Source: CALGKJ01 sp049322695
GTDB lineage: Bacteria > Bacillota > Clostridia > Lutisporales > Lutisporaceae
Assembly: GCA_049322695.1 (NCBI GenBank)
Contig: JBMORW010000046.1
Span: 1-64,000 of the forward strand
Length of the DNA: 64,000 bases
Direction: 5' to 3'
Made by a program: the position numbers and the translations under genes. Under the pieces are notes generated by a model, which was not told the origin of the DNA, did no database searches, and was given only the letters and a program-made list of their open reading frames with translations. Of this stretch, positions 9,320 through 18,714 are shown piece after piece (position 1 is the stretch's first letter; each line of letters begins with the position of its first letter).

Positions 9320-10648
9320 CTACTTATTATCTATCTTATTCTTTATTTCTTCTATAATAGATTTAAGATTAGGGTCTATATTTAAATCTGAAGAAATCTT
9401 CTCGTGAGCATGCATTATTGTTGTATGGTCTCTTCCAAACTCTTCTCCAATTTTTGGAAGAGATAAGTCTGTAAGCTCTCTGCATAGGAACATAGCTATC
9501 TGTCTTGGATATGCTATGGATTTATTTCTTTTCTTTGCATTAAAATCTTCTATTTTTAGGTTATAGTAATTGCCTACTATTTCTTTTATTACATTTGGAG
9601 TTACAATCTTTGGTTTAGAATTAAAAATAATATCCTTTAAAGCTTCGTTGGCAAGATCTTCATTTATTTCTCCGTTTGTAAGTGAAGAGTATGCAACTAT
9701 TCTAATAAGAGCTCCTTCCAGCTCTCTGATATTTGATTGTATTTTTTTTGCAATAAGCAGCATAACATTATCTGATATAGATAGATTCTCAACTTTAGCT
9801 TTCTTTTTCAAAATTGCTATTCTTGTTTCTAAATCAGGAGGTTGTATGTCAGCAATAAGACCCCACTCGAATCTTGATCTGAGCCTGTCTTCCAGAGTAG
9901 GTATTTCTTTAGGGGGTCTGTCGCTTGATATAATAATCTGTTTGTTAGCTTCATGCAATGAATTAAAGGTATGGAAAAACTCTTCCTGTGTACGCTCTTT
10001 ACCGGCTATGAACTGAATATCATCTACAAGGAGAACATCTACATTTCTGTATTTATTTCTGAACTCTACATTTCTGTCATCCCTAATGGAGTTAATAAGC
10101 TCATTTGTGAAGGTTTCAGATGATACGTACACTACCTTTGCCTTTTTATTCTGCTTAATTATGTAATGACCAATAGCATGCATAAGGTGTGTCTTTCCAA
10201 GTCCTACTCCTCCATATATAAAAAGGGGATTATATGCCTTTGCAGGTGATTCGGCAACAGCTACCGAGGCTGCATGTGCAAGTCTGTTACTGTTTCCTAT
10301 TACAAATGTATCAAATGTATATTTTGGATTGAGAGATGAGTTTGTTTGTTCATCAGCTTCAACAGATTTTTCTGGGACTTGTTCTATTTGATTTTCTTCA
10401 GTAGCCAGAACAAACTTTATATCGAAATAATGGGATGTGACCTGTTTAAGAGCATTTCTAATAAGAGTCACATAGCGTGCCTCTAAAATTCCTTTTGTAA
10501 AATCATCAGGTACAGAAAAGGAAAAAGAATTTTCCGTAATTAAAATTGGCTGAATAGCCTTTAACCATGTATTAAAGCTTACTTCTGTAAGCTCTACTTT
10601 TATAATTTCCAGAGTCTTGTCCCATATTTCATTAATACGCGGGTTCAT
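9320..10648 (-). CDS. dnaA: Chromosomal replication initiator DnaA
   Basis: DnaA binds 9-bp boxes at oriC and, as an ATP-bound filament, melts the origin. It has 442 residues. Domain I is about 1-80, followed by a linker. The AAA+ domain has Walker A GGVGLGKTH (146-154) and Walker B VLLVDDIQF (about 205-213). The C-terminal helix-turn-helix carries the DnaA signature GRDHTTIMHAHEKI. AAGGAGG precedes the ATG. DnaA-box clusters flank both sides of the gene, consistent with autoregulation and a bipartite origin. Confidence 0.97.
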   Translation of the reverse strand: MNPRINEIWDKTLEIIKVELTEVSFNTWLKAIQPILITENSFSFSVPDDFTKGILEARYVTLIRNALKQVTSHYFDIKFVLATEENQIEQVPEKSVEADEQTNSSLNPKYTFDTFVIGNSNRLAHAASVAVAESPAKAYNPLFIYGGVGLGKTHLMHAIGHYIIKQNKKAKVVYVSSETFTNELINSIRDDRNVEFRNKYRNVDVLLVDDIQFIAGKERTQEEFFHTFNSLHEANKQIIISSDRPPKEIPTLEDRLRSRFEWGLIADIQPPDLETRIAILKKKAKVENLSISDNVMLLIAKKIQSNIRELEGALIRIVAYSSLTNGEINEDLANEALKDIIFNSKPKIVTPNVIKEIVGNYYNLKIEDFNAKKRNKSIAYPRQIAMFLCRELTDLSLPKIGEEFGRDHTTIMHAHEKISSDLNIDPNLKSIIEEIKNKIDNK

Positions 10649-11098
10649 GTCAAACCTCCTTGTGTTATAAACAGATTTATAAACATGTGGATAAAATATA
10701 TGTTAATAAAGCTTGTATAAAAATATATGAATAAAATTGTTAATATAATGTTAATATAATTAATAAAACTGGTAACATAATATATGTTATCAACAATGTG
10801 GAAAACATATTATAAACATAAAAAAAGCAGTTCAGCTTGATTATTGACGTAATTAGAAAAAATAATTCACAATTTTTAAAAGTTATACACAACATATACA
10901 CAGATGTTGATAACTTATTAAGAATGTGAATAATTATCATGAGTTATACACAACCATATAACTATAATAGCAAATGAAGCTATTAAATACAATATTAATT
11001 GTGAGTTTATCCACAAAAATAAAACTATGGAACTATATAAAAGCATTTTTCTATTAAAAAGCAAAAAATGTGAAATATTAGCATGGTGCATATATTTC
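10649..11098. other. oriC, upstream DnaA-box cluster
   Basis: The gap between the divergent dnaA and rpmH genes holds many DnaA boxes. Perfect TTATCCACA is at 10694-10686 (minus) and 11007-11015 (plus). TTATACACA is at 10883-10891 and 10944-10952. TTATTCACA is at 10933-10925. TTATCAACA is at 10787-10795 and 10913-10905, and TTTTCCACA is at 10805-10797. It corresponds to the upstream subregion of Firmicute bipartite origins and probably also controls dnaA transcription. No real gene lies here; the short minus-strand ORFs lack ribosome sites. Confidence 0.88.
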
Positions 11099-11127
11099 TT
11101 GACAGTTAATATCAATGTATATATAAT
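11099..11127 (+). promoter_or_regulatory. rpmH operon promoter
   Basis: Consensus TTGACA (11099-11104), exactly 17 nt, and consensus TATAAT (11122-11127). It lies about 100 bp before rpmH. Confidence 0.85.
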
Positions 11128-11229
11128 TTTAATAGTAAAGTGGTGAATTATGCAAAAATACTAAACTCTAGTAATTTGACTAAAGTTATAGTATTAAAAT
11201 ACCAGTTGATCGAGTTAGGGGGTGTAGCT

Positions 11230-11364
11230 ATGTTAATGACATATCAGCCAAAAAAAAGGCAAAGAAAAAAAGTACACGGATTCAGAGAGAGAATGAGTAC
11301 TGCAAATGGAAGAAACGTTTTAAGTAGAAGAAGAAGAAAAGGTAGAAAAAGATTAACAGTATAA
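11230..11364 (+). CDS. rpmH: 50S ribosomal protein L34
   Basis: A 44-residue basic ribosomal protein. TYQPKKRQRKKVHGFRERM and the terminal RRRRKGRKRLTV are the L34 signature. The ATG at 11230 is preceded by AGGGGGTG at good distance, and a second ATG two codons later is possible. It is the first gene of the rpmH-rnpA-yidD-yidC-jag group and is driven by a consensus promoter. Confidence 0.96.
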   Translation: MLMTYQPKKRQRKKVHGFRERMSTANGRNVLSRRRRKGRKRLTV

Positions 11365-11388
11365 GGCCGCGGCGTGTGGCCTTTTTCT
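11363..11388 (+). terminator. Partial terminator between rpmH and rnpA
   Basis: AAGGCC and GGCCTT arms with a 9-nt loop followed by a T-rich tail, starting at the rpmH stop codon. Probably an attenuator that keeps rnpA expression below that of rpmH. Confidence 0.6.
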
Positions 11389-11420
11389 GTAGATATTCTT
11401 AACTTTTTTTGGAGGATAAA

Positions 11421-11759
11421 ATGGGAGCCCTGCTGAAGATTAAAAGGAACAGTCAGTTTAAGAAGATTTATGGTGAAGGCAGATATTATGCAGAGGAATT
11501 TTTAGTAGTTTACATATTGAAGAATTCTTCAGAGTATAATAAGGTAGGGTTTTCTGTAAGTAAAAAAGTTGGAAAAGCTGTTGTCAGAAACAGAGTAAAA
11601 AGGCTTATGAAAGAAAGCTATAGGACTTTCAGCGAAAATCTGAAAACAGGTAATGATATTGTTATTACTGCAAGGGCAAAAAGCTCTGATGCAAAGTTCG
11701 CCGATATTCTTAAGAACATGGAGTCGGCATTTGTTAGGGCAAGAATTTTAAAGAAGTGA
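11421..11759 (+). CDS. rnpA: Ribonuclease P protein component
   Basis: RnpA is the protein cofactor of RNase P, which trims the 5' leader of precursor tRNAs. The 112-residue length, the basic helix VGFSVSKKVGKAVVRNRVKR (the RNR signature) and the C-terminal VITARAKSSDA fit. The ATG at 11421 follows GGAGGATAAA. It sits between rpmH and yidD and overlaps slightly with alternative yidD starts. Confidence 0.95.
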   Translation: MGALLKIKRNSQFKKIYGEGRYYAEEFLVVYILKNSSEYNKVGFSVSKKVGKAVVRNRVKRLMKESYRTFSENLKTGNDIVITARAKSSDAKFADILKNMESAFVRARILKK

Positions 11760-11764
11760 TACAA

Positions 11765-11995
11765 ATGAGAAAAATACTTATTTTTGTTATTAGATTGTAT
11801 CAAATTATGATATCTCCTTTTATAAAGGGAAGCTGCAGATTTACGCCGACATGCTCGCACTATTCTATAGAAGCTATAAGCAGATATGGTGCAATAAAGG
11901 GAGCAATATTGTCCGTAAGAAGAATAATGAGATGCAATCCTTTTAATCCAGGCGGATATGATCCGGTTCCTGAATTAGAAAAAAGCCGTGAATAA
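11765..11995 (+). CDS. yidD: Membrane protein insertion efficiency factor YidD
   Basis: A 76-residue protein. IRLYQIMISPFIKGSCRFTP, CSHYSIEAISRYGAIKG and RIMRCNPFNPGGYDPVP are the YidD signature with its conserved cysteines. It is thought to aid YidC-dependent membrane insertion through an amphipathic N-terminus. I chose the ATG at 11765 to match family starts. A GTG at 11756, overlapping the rnpA stop, is an alternative. Confidence 0.92.
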   Translation: MRKILIFVIRLYQIMISPFIKGSCRFTPTCSHYSIEAISRYGAIKGAILSVRRIMRCNPFNPGGYDPVPELEKSRE

Positions 11996-12051
11996 GAGCG
12001 GTTTATATATAAGGTAGTTATACATAATTACAGACAAAGGGGGAAAAGAAC

Positions 12052-12753
12052 TTGCTGGATATAATTGCAAAACCGCTGGGTATGTTGATGCTCTGGATAT
12101 TTAATGTAGTTAATGACTATGGATTGGCAATAATAGTGTTTACAATATTAACCAAAATACTTTTACTGCCGCTGAACATCAAACAGACAGAATCAACTAA
12201 GAAGATGAATGAAATAAACCCAAAGATGAAGGCACTGCAGGAAAAGTACAAGAACGATAAGGAAAAGCTCAATCAAAAGCTTATGGAACTGTACAAGGAA
12301 GAAAACTATAATCCTGCATCAGGTTGCTTGCCAATGCTGATACAGATGCCTATAATCTTTGCATTGTTTTATGTAATACAGCAGCCAATAAAATATGTTT
12401 TTACAGAAGCCTCAGGCATAAATTTTGCCGAGATTTCAAAGAGTTTTCTTTGGATAAAGGATTTAAGTCTGCCTGAAAGTGGAGCTTCCATAGTTATGAT
12501 TGGAAGTATAGCTATTCCTATACTGGCTATACTGTCAGGTTTAACAACCTTCATACAATTCAAGATGACTATGCCTAAGGGTAATAAGGATCAGACTCAA
12601 TCAATGATGTCAACAATAATGCCTGTGTTTATTGGATGGATGTCATATACTTTTCCGTCCGGTTTGGTAATATACTGGATAGTAGGTAATATATTTACTA
12701 TTGCTCAGCAATACTTTATGTTAAGGGTGATACCTGCTAAGAAGGAGGCATAA
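12052..12753 (+). CDS. yidC: Membrane protein insertase YidC/Oxa1
   Basis: YidC inserts proteins into the membrane, alone or with Sec. This 233-residue form has the Oxa1 core. It starts with a TTG preceded by AAAGGGGG. The hydrophobic LAIIVFTILTKILLLPLNIK segment carries the conserved Lys or Arg region, followed by a coiled-coil hairpin (KKMNEINPKMKALQEKYKND) and further membrane segments. The large extracytoplasmic domain of proteobacterial YidC is absent, as expected for Firmicutes. It is followed 7 bp later by jag. Confidence 0.94.
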   Translation: MLDIIAKPLGMLMLWIFNVVNDYGLAIIVFTILTKILLLPLNIKQTESTKKMNEINPKMKALQEKYKNDKEKLNQKLMELYKEENYNPASGCLPMLIQMPIIFALFYVIQQPIKYVFTEASGINFAEISKSFLWIKDLSLPESGASIVMIGSIAIPILAILSGLTTFIQFKMTMPKGNKDQTQSMMSTIMPVFIGWMSYTFPSGLVIYWIVGNIFTIAQQYFMLRVIPAKKEA

Positions 12754-12760
12754 AGCATAT

Positions 12761-13489
12761 ATGAACTATGTAGAGAAGTCTGCAAAAACTGTAGAAGAAG
12801 CTGTAGCACTAGCTTTGGAGGAGCTGAAGATCAGTAAGGAAGATGCTGATATAGAAATACTTGAGCAGCCAAGCAAGGGGATTTTTGGTCTGATAGGATC
12901 AAAAAATGCAAAAGTAAAAGTTTCAAAAAAAGAAAAAATTGACGTTATGCAGGAGCTGAAGGAGCTTAGAGAGCTGAAGGATTTCAAGTCGTTCAAGGAG
13001 TCTAAAACTCCGACTGAGACAAATGCTAATATAACTGAAGAAGATACAAATGCTGCCAAGAAATTTTTAAGAGAAGTGCTGGACAGCATGGGTATAAGGG
13101 CTGAGATAAGAGTCAGAAACATGAATGACAGCTTGTACATAAATCTATCCGGACCTAAGATGGGTATAATTATAGGAAGAAGAGGACAGACGCTGGACTC
13201 TCTTCAGTATCTTGTAAGTCTTGTGGTCAACAAAAAAAAAGGTAAGGAAGGCTATATAAAGGTTATACTGGATACAGAAGATTATAGAAGAAAGAGAGAA
13301 GAAACTCTTAATAAGCTTGCCAATAGATTAGCTCAAAAAGTTATAAAGAGCGGAAAGAAAATAGAATTGGAGCCTATGAATCCTTATGAAAGAAGGATCA
13401 TACATTCAGCATTACAGAATTATAATGAAATAATGACCTATAGTGAAGGTGAAGAGCCGTACAGAAAGGTTATAATTTCACATAAGTAA
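12761..13489 (+). CDS. jag: RNA-binding protein Jag/KhpB
   Basis: A 242-residue cytoplasmic RNA-binding protein, also called KhpB or EloR, linked to cell elongation and small-RNA binding in other Firmicutes. The Jag_N domain is at about 1-55, a charged linker with E/K-rich repeats follows, then a KH domain with GRRGQTLDSLQYL, and a C-terminal R3H domain (RKREETLNKLANRLAQK, MNPYERRIIHSALQ). It is the last gene of the rpmH operon and is followed by a clear terminator. Confidence 0.93.
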   Translation: MNYVEKSAKTVEEAVALALEELKISKEDADIEILEQPSKGIFGLIGSKNAKVKVSKKEKIDVMQELKELRELKDFKSFKESKTPTETNANITEEDTNAAKKFLREVLDSMGIRAEIRVRNMNDSLYINLSGPKMGIIIGRRGQTLDSLQYLVSLVVNKKKGKEGYIKVILDTEDYRRKREETLNKLANRLAQKVIKSGKKIELEPMNPYERRIIHSALQNYNEIMTYSEGEEPYRKVIISHK

Positions 13490-13493
13490 AACA

Positions 13494-13522
13494 AAACCCA
13501 GTATGAAAATACTGGGTTTATA
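13494..13522 (+). terminator. Terminator after jag
   Basis: A perfect 11-bp stem AAACCCAGTAT/ATACTGGGTTT with a GAAA loop and a T/A-rich tail. Confidence 0.85.
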
Positions 13523-13652
13523 ATATTGCTTGAGGATTATGCTAAAAATAGATACATATATACATATTTTATACTTATGGTATACTGTGTTATATTAATG
13601 GTGTATAGGAGAGCTCATTTAATTATTAACAAAAGATAGGAGGATGGTTTTA

Positions 13653-15029
13653 GTGTACAATGAAACCATTGCTGCCATTGCAACTGCTCCGGGTGAAGCA
13701 GGGATAGGTATAGTAAGAATAAGCGGAGATAAAGCTGTAGATATACTTGACAGTATTTTTAAGGCAAAGAGTAAAATATATGTAAAGGATATACCATCAA
13801 GAAAAGTGACTTTTGGATATATTTTTGATGATAATAGGATAGTTGATGAGGTTTTGGCCATAGTAATGAAAGCTCCTTACTCATATACTACTGAGGATGT
13901 TGTTGAAATACACTGTCACGGCGGAATTGTCCCAATAAGAAAAATAATGGAACTGGTGCTACACAATGGAGCTGTACTTGCTGAACCGGGCGAGTTCACG
14001 AAAAGGGCTTTTTTAAACGGCAGGATAGATTTGACACAGGCAGAGGCAGTTATTGATGTTATTACTTCAAAAACTGAGAATGGCTTGAATGCTGCAGTAA
14101 ACCAGCTTGAGGGGAGCTTATCTGATGAAATCAAAAGGATAATGGACAATCTGTTGGCCGCGATTGCACACATAGAGGCTTCCATAGATTTTCCCGAGCA
14201 TGACATTGAGGAAGTGACCAGTGAAAGTATAAAAGAGCTTCTTAAAAAATCCGAGAAGTCTGTAAGAGAACTTATTGACAGCTTCGAAGAAGGAAGAATA
14301 GTGAAAGATGGCTTAAGTACGGCTATAATTGGCCGTCCCAATGTAGGAAAGTCATCACTTCTGAATGTATTGTTAAAATATAATAGAGCGATTGTAACAG
14401 ATATACCAGGTACTACCAGGGATATTATTGAGGAATATCTGAATATTGGGGGAGTACTGATTAAGTTGATTGATACTGCCGGAATCAGGGAGACTGAAGA
14501 TATTGTAGAAAAAATAGGCGTAGAGAGAACAAAGGAAGCAATAAAGGAAGCAGAGCTCATAATATTTGTCATTGACATGTCAGAGGAGCTTCTGGATGAG
14601 GATAAAGAAATACTGAGTTATATAAAGGATAAGAAGGTAGTGGTGGCAGCTAATAAGATAGATGCAGGCAGGAAGGCAGATATAGATTTTATATATGAAC
14701 GCTTCGGAAAAAACAATGTAATTGAAATGTCCGTGAAAAATAGCATGGGTATTCAGGAGTTGGAAAAACACATAAAGGAAATGGTATATCATGGCAATGT
14801 ATCAGTAAGAAATAATAGGATGGTAACCAATATAAGGCATAAGGATTTGTTGGATAAAGCCATAGAAAGCATTAAGAAGGCTATAGCATCCATAGATGCA
14901 GGAGTACCAGTGGACCTGGTATCTGTTGATATCAAGGATAGCTGGAGTAAACTGGGAAGCATCACAGGAGATACTGTGGATGAAGATATAGTTACGGAGA
15001 TTTTCAGCAAATTCTGTATTGGTAAATAG
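13653..15029 (+). CDS. mnmE: tRNA modification GTPase MnmE
   Basis: MnmE works with MnmG to add the carboxymethylaminomethyl group to U34 of certain tRNAs. It has 458 residues. The N-terminal folate-binding domain starts AAIATAPGEAGIGIVRISG. The G domain has GRPNVGKSS (227-235), DIPGTTRD and DTAGIRET. The C-terminus ends in FCIGK, the conserved CIGK motif. The GTG at 13653 is preferred because AGGAGG lies 9 nt upstream. The ATG at 13644 touches that site. Confidence 0.96.
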   Translation: MYNETIAAIATAPGEAGIGIVRISGDKAVDILDSIFKAKSKIYVKDIPSRKVTFGYIFDDNRIVDEVLAIVMKAPYSYTTEDVVEIHCHGGIVPIRKIMELVLHNGAVLAEPGEFTKRAFLNGRIDLTQAEAVIDVITSKTENGLNAAVNQLEGSLSDEIKRIMDNLLAAIAHIEASIDFPEHDIEEVTSESIKELLKKSEKSVRELIDSFEEGRIVKDGLSTAIIGRPNVGKSSLLNVLLKYNRAIVTDIPGTTRDIIEEYLNIGGVLIKLIDTAGIRETEDIVEKIGVERTKEAIKEAELIIFVIDMSEELLDEDKEILSYIKDKKVVVAANKIDAGRKADIDFIYERFGKNNVIEMSVKNSMGIQELEKHIKEMVYHGNVSVRNNRMVTNIRHKDLLDKAIESIKKAIASIDAGVPVDLVSVDIKDSWSKLGSITGDTVDEDIVTEIFSKFCIGK

Positions 15030-15039
15030 GAGTGAAAAT

Positions 15040-16932
15040 ATGGAGTTTTATTCAGGTGAATATGATGTTGTGGTTATTGGTGCAGGTCATGCCGGCTGTG
15101 AGGCTGCCCTGGCATGCGCAAGAATGGGACTTAAGACTCTTGTAACTGCCATAAACCTTGACAGTATAGCAATGATGGCTTGTAATCCGTCAATAGGGGG
15201 ACCTGCAAAGGGAAATCTGGTAAGAGAGCTGGATGCCTTAGGCGGAGAAATGGGAGTAAATATTGACAGGACTATGATACAAATAAGGATGTTGAATACT
15301 AAAAAGGGACCGGCTGTAAGAGCATTAAGAGCACAGGCAGATAAGAAGCAGTATCAGGACAGGATGAAAAAGGTACTTGAGGAGCAGGAAAATCTGTTTA
15401 TTATTCAGGCGGAGATAGTAAGAATCAACTCGAATGAAGGAAAAGTAACGGGAGTAGTTACCAATCTGGGTGCAGTATATAATTGCAAGGCTGTGGTTGT
15501 AGCAGCAGGTGTATATTTAAGAGGAAAGATTGTTATAGGCGAAGTGAGTTATGATGGAGGTCCCAACGGATTATTTCCGGCGATGGAGCTGTCAAAATGT
15601 CTTGAGGATATGGGATTGAAGCTGAGAAGATTCAAAACAGGTACTCCGGCCAGAATAGACGGAAAATCAGTGAACTTTGATAAGATGTCGGAACAGCCAG
15701 GTGACAGGGATATCAACACTTTTTCTTTTATGACGGGTGATATAGAACTGCACCAACTGTCTTGTTACTTAACATATACTAATGAACATACGCATGACAT
15801 AATAAGAGAGAATATAAAGAGATCACCATTGTATACAGGTGATATTGTAGGTGTGGGTCCCAGGTATTGTCCTTCCATAGAAACAAAAATTATTAATTTT
15901 CCGGATAAGGAGGCTCATCAGATATTTATTGAGCCGGAAGGCCTGAATACAAAGGAGATGTATGTACAGGGAATGTCATCAAGCCTGCCATTAGATGTAC
16001 AGATAGCTGTGTTGCACAGCGTACCAGGCTTGGAGGATTGTCATGTAATGAGACCTGCTTATGCAATAGAATATGATTCCATTGATACAACGCAGTTGAA
16101 TCTTAATCTTGAGTATAAAGAGGTATCAGGTCTGTTTTTTGCGGGACAGATTAATGGTACATCAGGCTATGAAGAAGCTGCAGCACAAGGAATTATGGCT
16201 GGTATAAATGCAGCATTGAAGGTTAAAGGACAACCACCATTTATATTGGATAGATCAGAGGCTTATATAGGTGTGCTTATTGATGACCTTGTTACTAAGG
16301 GTACAAATGAGCCCTATAGAATGATGACCTCCAGATCGGAATACAGGTTGATATTGCGTCAGGATAATGCAGATCTGAGGCTTACGGAAAAGGGACGTAA
16401 AGTAGGACTTGTCGGTGATGACAGATATGAGCGTTTTGTTGTTAAGAGGAACAGTATAGAAGCTGAGCTTGAAAGGCTTAGAAATGTAACTGTAAAGCAG
16501 GATGAAAGAGTCAAAGCCTTTTTAGAAAAATACAATAGCGCTGAGATAAGAGGTTCAATCAGCTTGTATGAACTGCTTAAAAGGCCTGAGATTACTTATA
16601 CTGCGCTGTATGAACTGGTTGATGATATGCCTGAGCTTAGCCGTGAAGTAACAGAAGAGGTAGAGATACTTATAAAATACGAAGGCTATATAAGAAAGCA
16701 AATTTCTCAGGCAGAACAGTTTAAAAAGCTAGAGAACAAAAAAATTCCTTACTTTGTGGATTTTAATGATATTAAAGGTCTTTCCCTGGAGGCAAGAGAA
16801 AAAATGAATAGAATAAAACCTGATAATCTGGGGCAGGCTTCAAGGATATCCGGAGTATCTCCTGCAGACATCTCTGTGGTCATGATATATCTGGAGCAGT
16901 TGAGAAGGTCAAAAAACATAGAGAAGGATTGA
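15040..16932 (+). CDS. mnmG: tRNA uridine 5-carboxymethylaminomethyl modification enzyme MnmG
   Basis: MnmG is the FAD- and NADH-dependent partner of MnmE. It has 630 residues. The FAD-binding motif GAGHAGCEAALACARMG lies near the N-terminus. CNPSIGGPAKGNLVRE and FKTGTPARID are family hallmarks, and the conserved C-terminal helical domain interacts with MnmE. The ATG at 15040 follows AGGAG by 7 nt. It starts 10 bp after mnmE and runs into rsmG almost without a gap, indicating one transcript. Confidence 0.96.
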   Translation: MEFYSGEYDVVVIGAGHAGCEAALACARMGLKTLVTAINLDSIAMMACNPSIGGPAKGNLVRELDALGGEMGVNIDRTMIQIRMLNTKKGPAVRALRAQADKKQYQDRMKKVLEEQENLFIIQAEIVRINSNEGKVTGVVTNLGAVYNCKAVVVAAGVYLRGKIVIGEVSYDGGPNGLFPAMELSKCLEDMGLKLRRFKTGTPARIDGKSVNFDKMSEQPGDRDINTFSFMTGDIELHQLSCYLTYTNEHTHDIIRENIKRSPLYTGDIVGVGPRYCPSIETKIINFPDKEAHQIFIEPEGLNTKEMYVQGMSSSLPLDVQIAVLHSVPGLEDCHVMRPAYAIEYDSIDTTQLNLNLEYKEVSGLFFAGQINGTSGYEEAAAQGIMAGINAALKVKGQPPFILDRSEAYIGVLIDDLVTKGTNEPYRMMTSRSEYRLILRQDNADLRLTEKGRKVGLVGDDRYERFVVKRNSIEAELERLRNVTVKQDERVKAFLEKYNSAEIRGSISLYELLKRPEITYTALYELVDDMPELSREVTEEVEILIKYEGYIRKQISQAEQFKKLENKKIPYFVDFNDIKGLSLEAREKMNRIKPDNLGQASRISGVSPADISVVMIYLEQLRRSKNIEKD

Positions 16933-16937
16933 TGGAT

Positions 16938-17657
16938 ATGGAGAAGAGATCTATACTGGTTGAAGGATTAAACAGGCTTGGAATTGCCGCAGAAGCTGCT
17001 GATATAGAAAGACTTATTAAGTTAAAGGATATACTGTTGGAGTGGAATGAAAAAATAAATCTTACTGCAATTACGGAAGAGGTTGATGTTTACATAAAAC
17101 ACTTCTTAGATTCCGCAACCTGTCTGTTGACTAATAAGTTTTTTGAAGGTGCAAATGTCATTGATGTAGGAACAGGTGCTGGTTTTCCAGGTGTTCCTGT
17201 AAAGCTCTTAAAAAAGGATATCAAGCTGACTCTGCTGGATTCGTTAAATAAGAGAATAACATACTTAAATGATGCTGCTGTAAAGCTAGGACTGGAGAGT
17301 GTATCTATGGTGCATGCTAGAGCTGAGGAAGCAGGTGCAGATAAGCGCTATAGAGAGAAGTATGATATAGCATTGTCCAGGGCTGTTGCTGCAATGAATG
17401 TTTTAACAGAATATTGTATGCCTTTTGTTAGGGTGGGAGGATTTTTTTTATGCCAAAAGGGACCAGGATACGCTGACGAGATGAATGAAGCGGCCAATGC
17501 AATAAAAATTCTGGGAGGAGAAGTAGAAGAGGTAAAGGAATACATCTTACCCTTCAGTGATATAAAACACTATATAGTTGTTATAAAGAAAATATCAGAA
17601 ACTCCGACAAAATATCCTAGAAAACCTGGAAAACCTGCATCTGATCCGATTGTATAG
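16938..17657 (+). CDS. rsmG: 16S rRNA (guanine527-N7)-methyltransferase RsmG
   Basis: RsmG methylates G527 of 16S rRNA with S-adenosylmethionine. The SAM-binding motif VIDVGTGAGFPGVPVKLL and the family motif KINLTAI are present. The ATG at 16938 has GAAGGA 9 nt upstream, and three earlier in-frame starts (16929, 16932) are too close to it. Length is 239 residues. It is the last gene of the mnmE-mnmG-rsmG run. Confidence 0.94.
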   Translation: MEKRSILVEGLNRLGIAAEAADIERLIKLKDILLEWNEKINLTAITEEVDVYIKHFLDSATCLLTNKFFEGANVIDVGTGAGFPGVPVKLLKKDIKLTLLDSLNKRITYLNDAAVKLGLESVSMVHARAEEAGADKRYREKYDIALSRAVAAMNVLTEYCMPFVRVGGFFLCQKGPGYADEMNEAANAIKILGGEVEEVKEYILPFSDIKHYIVVIKKISETPTKYPRKPGKPASDPIV

Positions 17658-17782
17658 TAGAAATATGATGATTTTTGTAACAAAAAAGTTGGCGTCACAA
17701 TGCAAATTATACCCTTTATATGCAGGAAGATTGGGAGTTTGTGGCGAATAGACATAGAAGATTCATTATGGTGGAGCTATAA

Positions 17783-18637
17783 ATGAAATTTATAGTTCCA
17801 ATATTTTTGATGTGGGGTACAAAAACGGGAGGAATGAGAGCATTGGAGGAGAACAAAATAATAGTAAATTTGCCTATTGATTCAATAGCACCAAATCCTT
17901 ACCAGCCTAGAAAAGAATTCAGCTCAAATGCCATTGAGGAATTATCTGCATCCATAAAAGAATATGGTATACTGCAGCCTATAAATGTAAGGCGAATAGG
18001 GAGAGACAGCTACGAGCTTATTGCAGGCGAAAGAAGACTAAGAGCATCAAAGCTGGCAGGCATGAATAATATACCTGCAATAGTAGTTGAAGTAGTGGAA
18101 CAAGACTCTGCCGTAATTGCCCTTATTGAAAATTTACAGAGAGAAGACCTGAATTTCATGGAAGAGGCAGAAGGCTATTTTAATTTAATACACGACCATG
18201 GAATGACACAAGAGGAGTTGGCAAAAAAAGTAGGGAAAAAGCAATCAACCATTGCTAACAAACTGAGACTTTTAAAGTTGACACCGGAAATAAAGAGTAT
18301 CATACTTGCAAATGGCTTGACAGAAAGGCATGCAAGAGCACTATTGAAGCTGCCTGATGAAGCACTGCAGAAAAAGGCACTTGCAGCTGTAGTTAAAAGA
18401 TCCTTAAATGTAAAGAAAACTGAAGAGCTGGTTGATAAGCTGCTGGATGATATAGCAGCTGCAAAGGAAGATAGGCCAGAAAAGAGAATCAGAGGCAAGA
18501 TAAATTATAATATATATATAAATACTATAAAAAATACTTATAAGGAAATATTGAAAACAGGCTATAAAGTTGAGTATGGACAGGTGGATAAGGGTGACTA
18601 TGTAGAGATTACATTGAAAGTACCTAAAAATATATAA
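17783..18637 (+). CDS. noc: Nucleoid occlusion protein Noc (ParB family)
   Basis: Noc is a CTP-dependent ParB paralogue that keeps the division septum away from the nucleoid. The ParB N domain (PYQPRKEF, IAGERRLRASKLAG, IENLQREDLNFMEEAEGY) and helix-turn-helix (TQEELAKKVGKKQSTIANKL) are clear. Its place after rsmG and before parA-parB fits Noc. From the ATG at 17783 (GGTGGAG 6 nt upstream) it has 284 residues with a hydrophobic N-terminus MKFIVPIFLMWG. Starts at 17834 (ATG) or 17843 (TTG) would remove that segment. No Noc-binding site of the Bacillus type was seen nearby. Confidence 0.86.
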   Translation: MKFIVPIFLMWGTKTGGMRALEENKIIVNLPIDSIAPNPYQPRKEFSSNAIEELSASIKEYGILQPINVRRIGRDSYELIAGERRLRASKLAGMNNIPAIVVEVVEQDSAVIALIENLQREDLNFMEEAEGYFNLIHDHGMTQEELAKKVGKKQSTIANKLRLLKLTPEIKSIILANGLTERHARALLKLPDEALQKKALAAVVKRSLNVKKTEELVDKLLDDIAAAKEDRPEKRIRGKINYNIYINTIKNTYKEILKTGYKVEYGQVDKGDYVEITLKVPKNI

Positions 18638-18642
18638 AATTG

Positions 18643-18679
18643 AGACCTCATACCGTAAAGGGTTTGAGGTCTATTTTTA
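18643..18679 (+). terminator. Terminator between noc and the convergent UPF0016 gene
   Basis: AGACCTCA (18643-18650) and TGAGGTCT (18665-18672) form the stem, followed by TATTTTT. It can serve both converging genes. Confidence 0.75.
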
Positions 18680-18714
18680 TCAGGAAAGTTTGAATTAATC
18701 ATGCATGTACCATG

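Noticed and set aside
13916..14578. 220-codon minus-strand ORF antisense to mnmE
   Set aside because: A shadow frame of a highly conserved gene; composition is Ser/Ile-rich, as typical of antisense frames in AT-rich coding DNA, and no ribosome site was seen.
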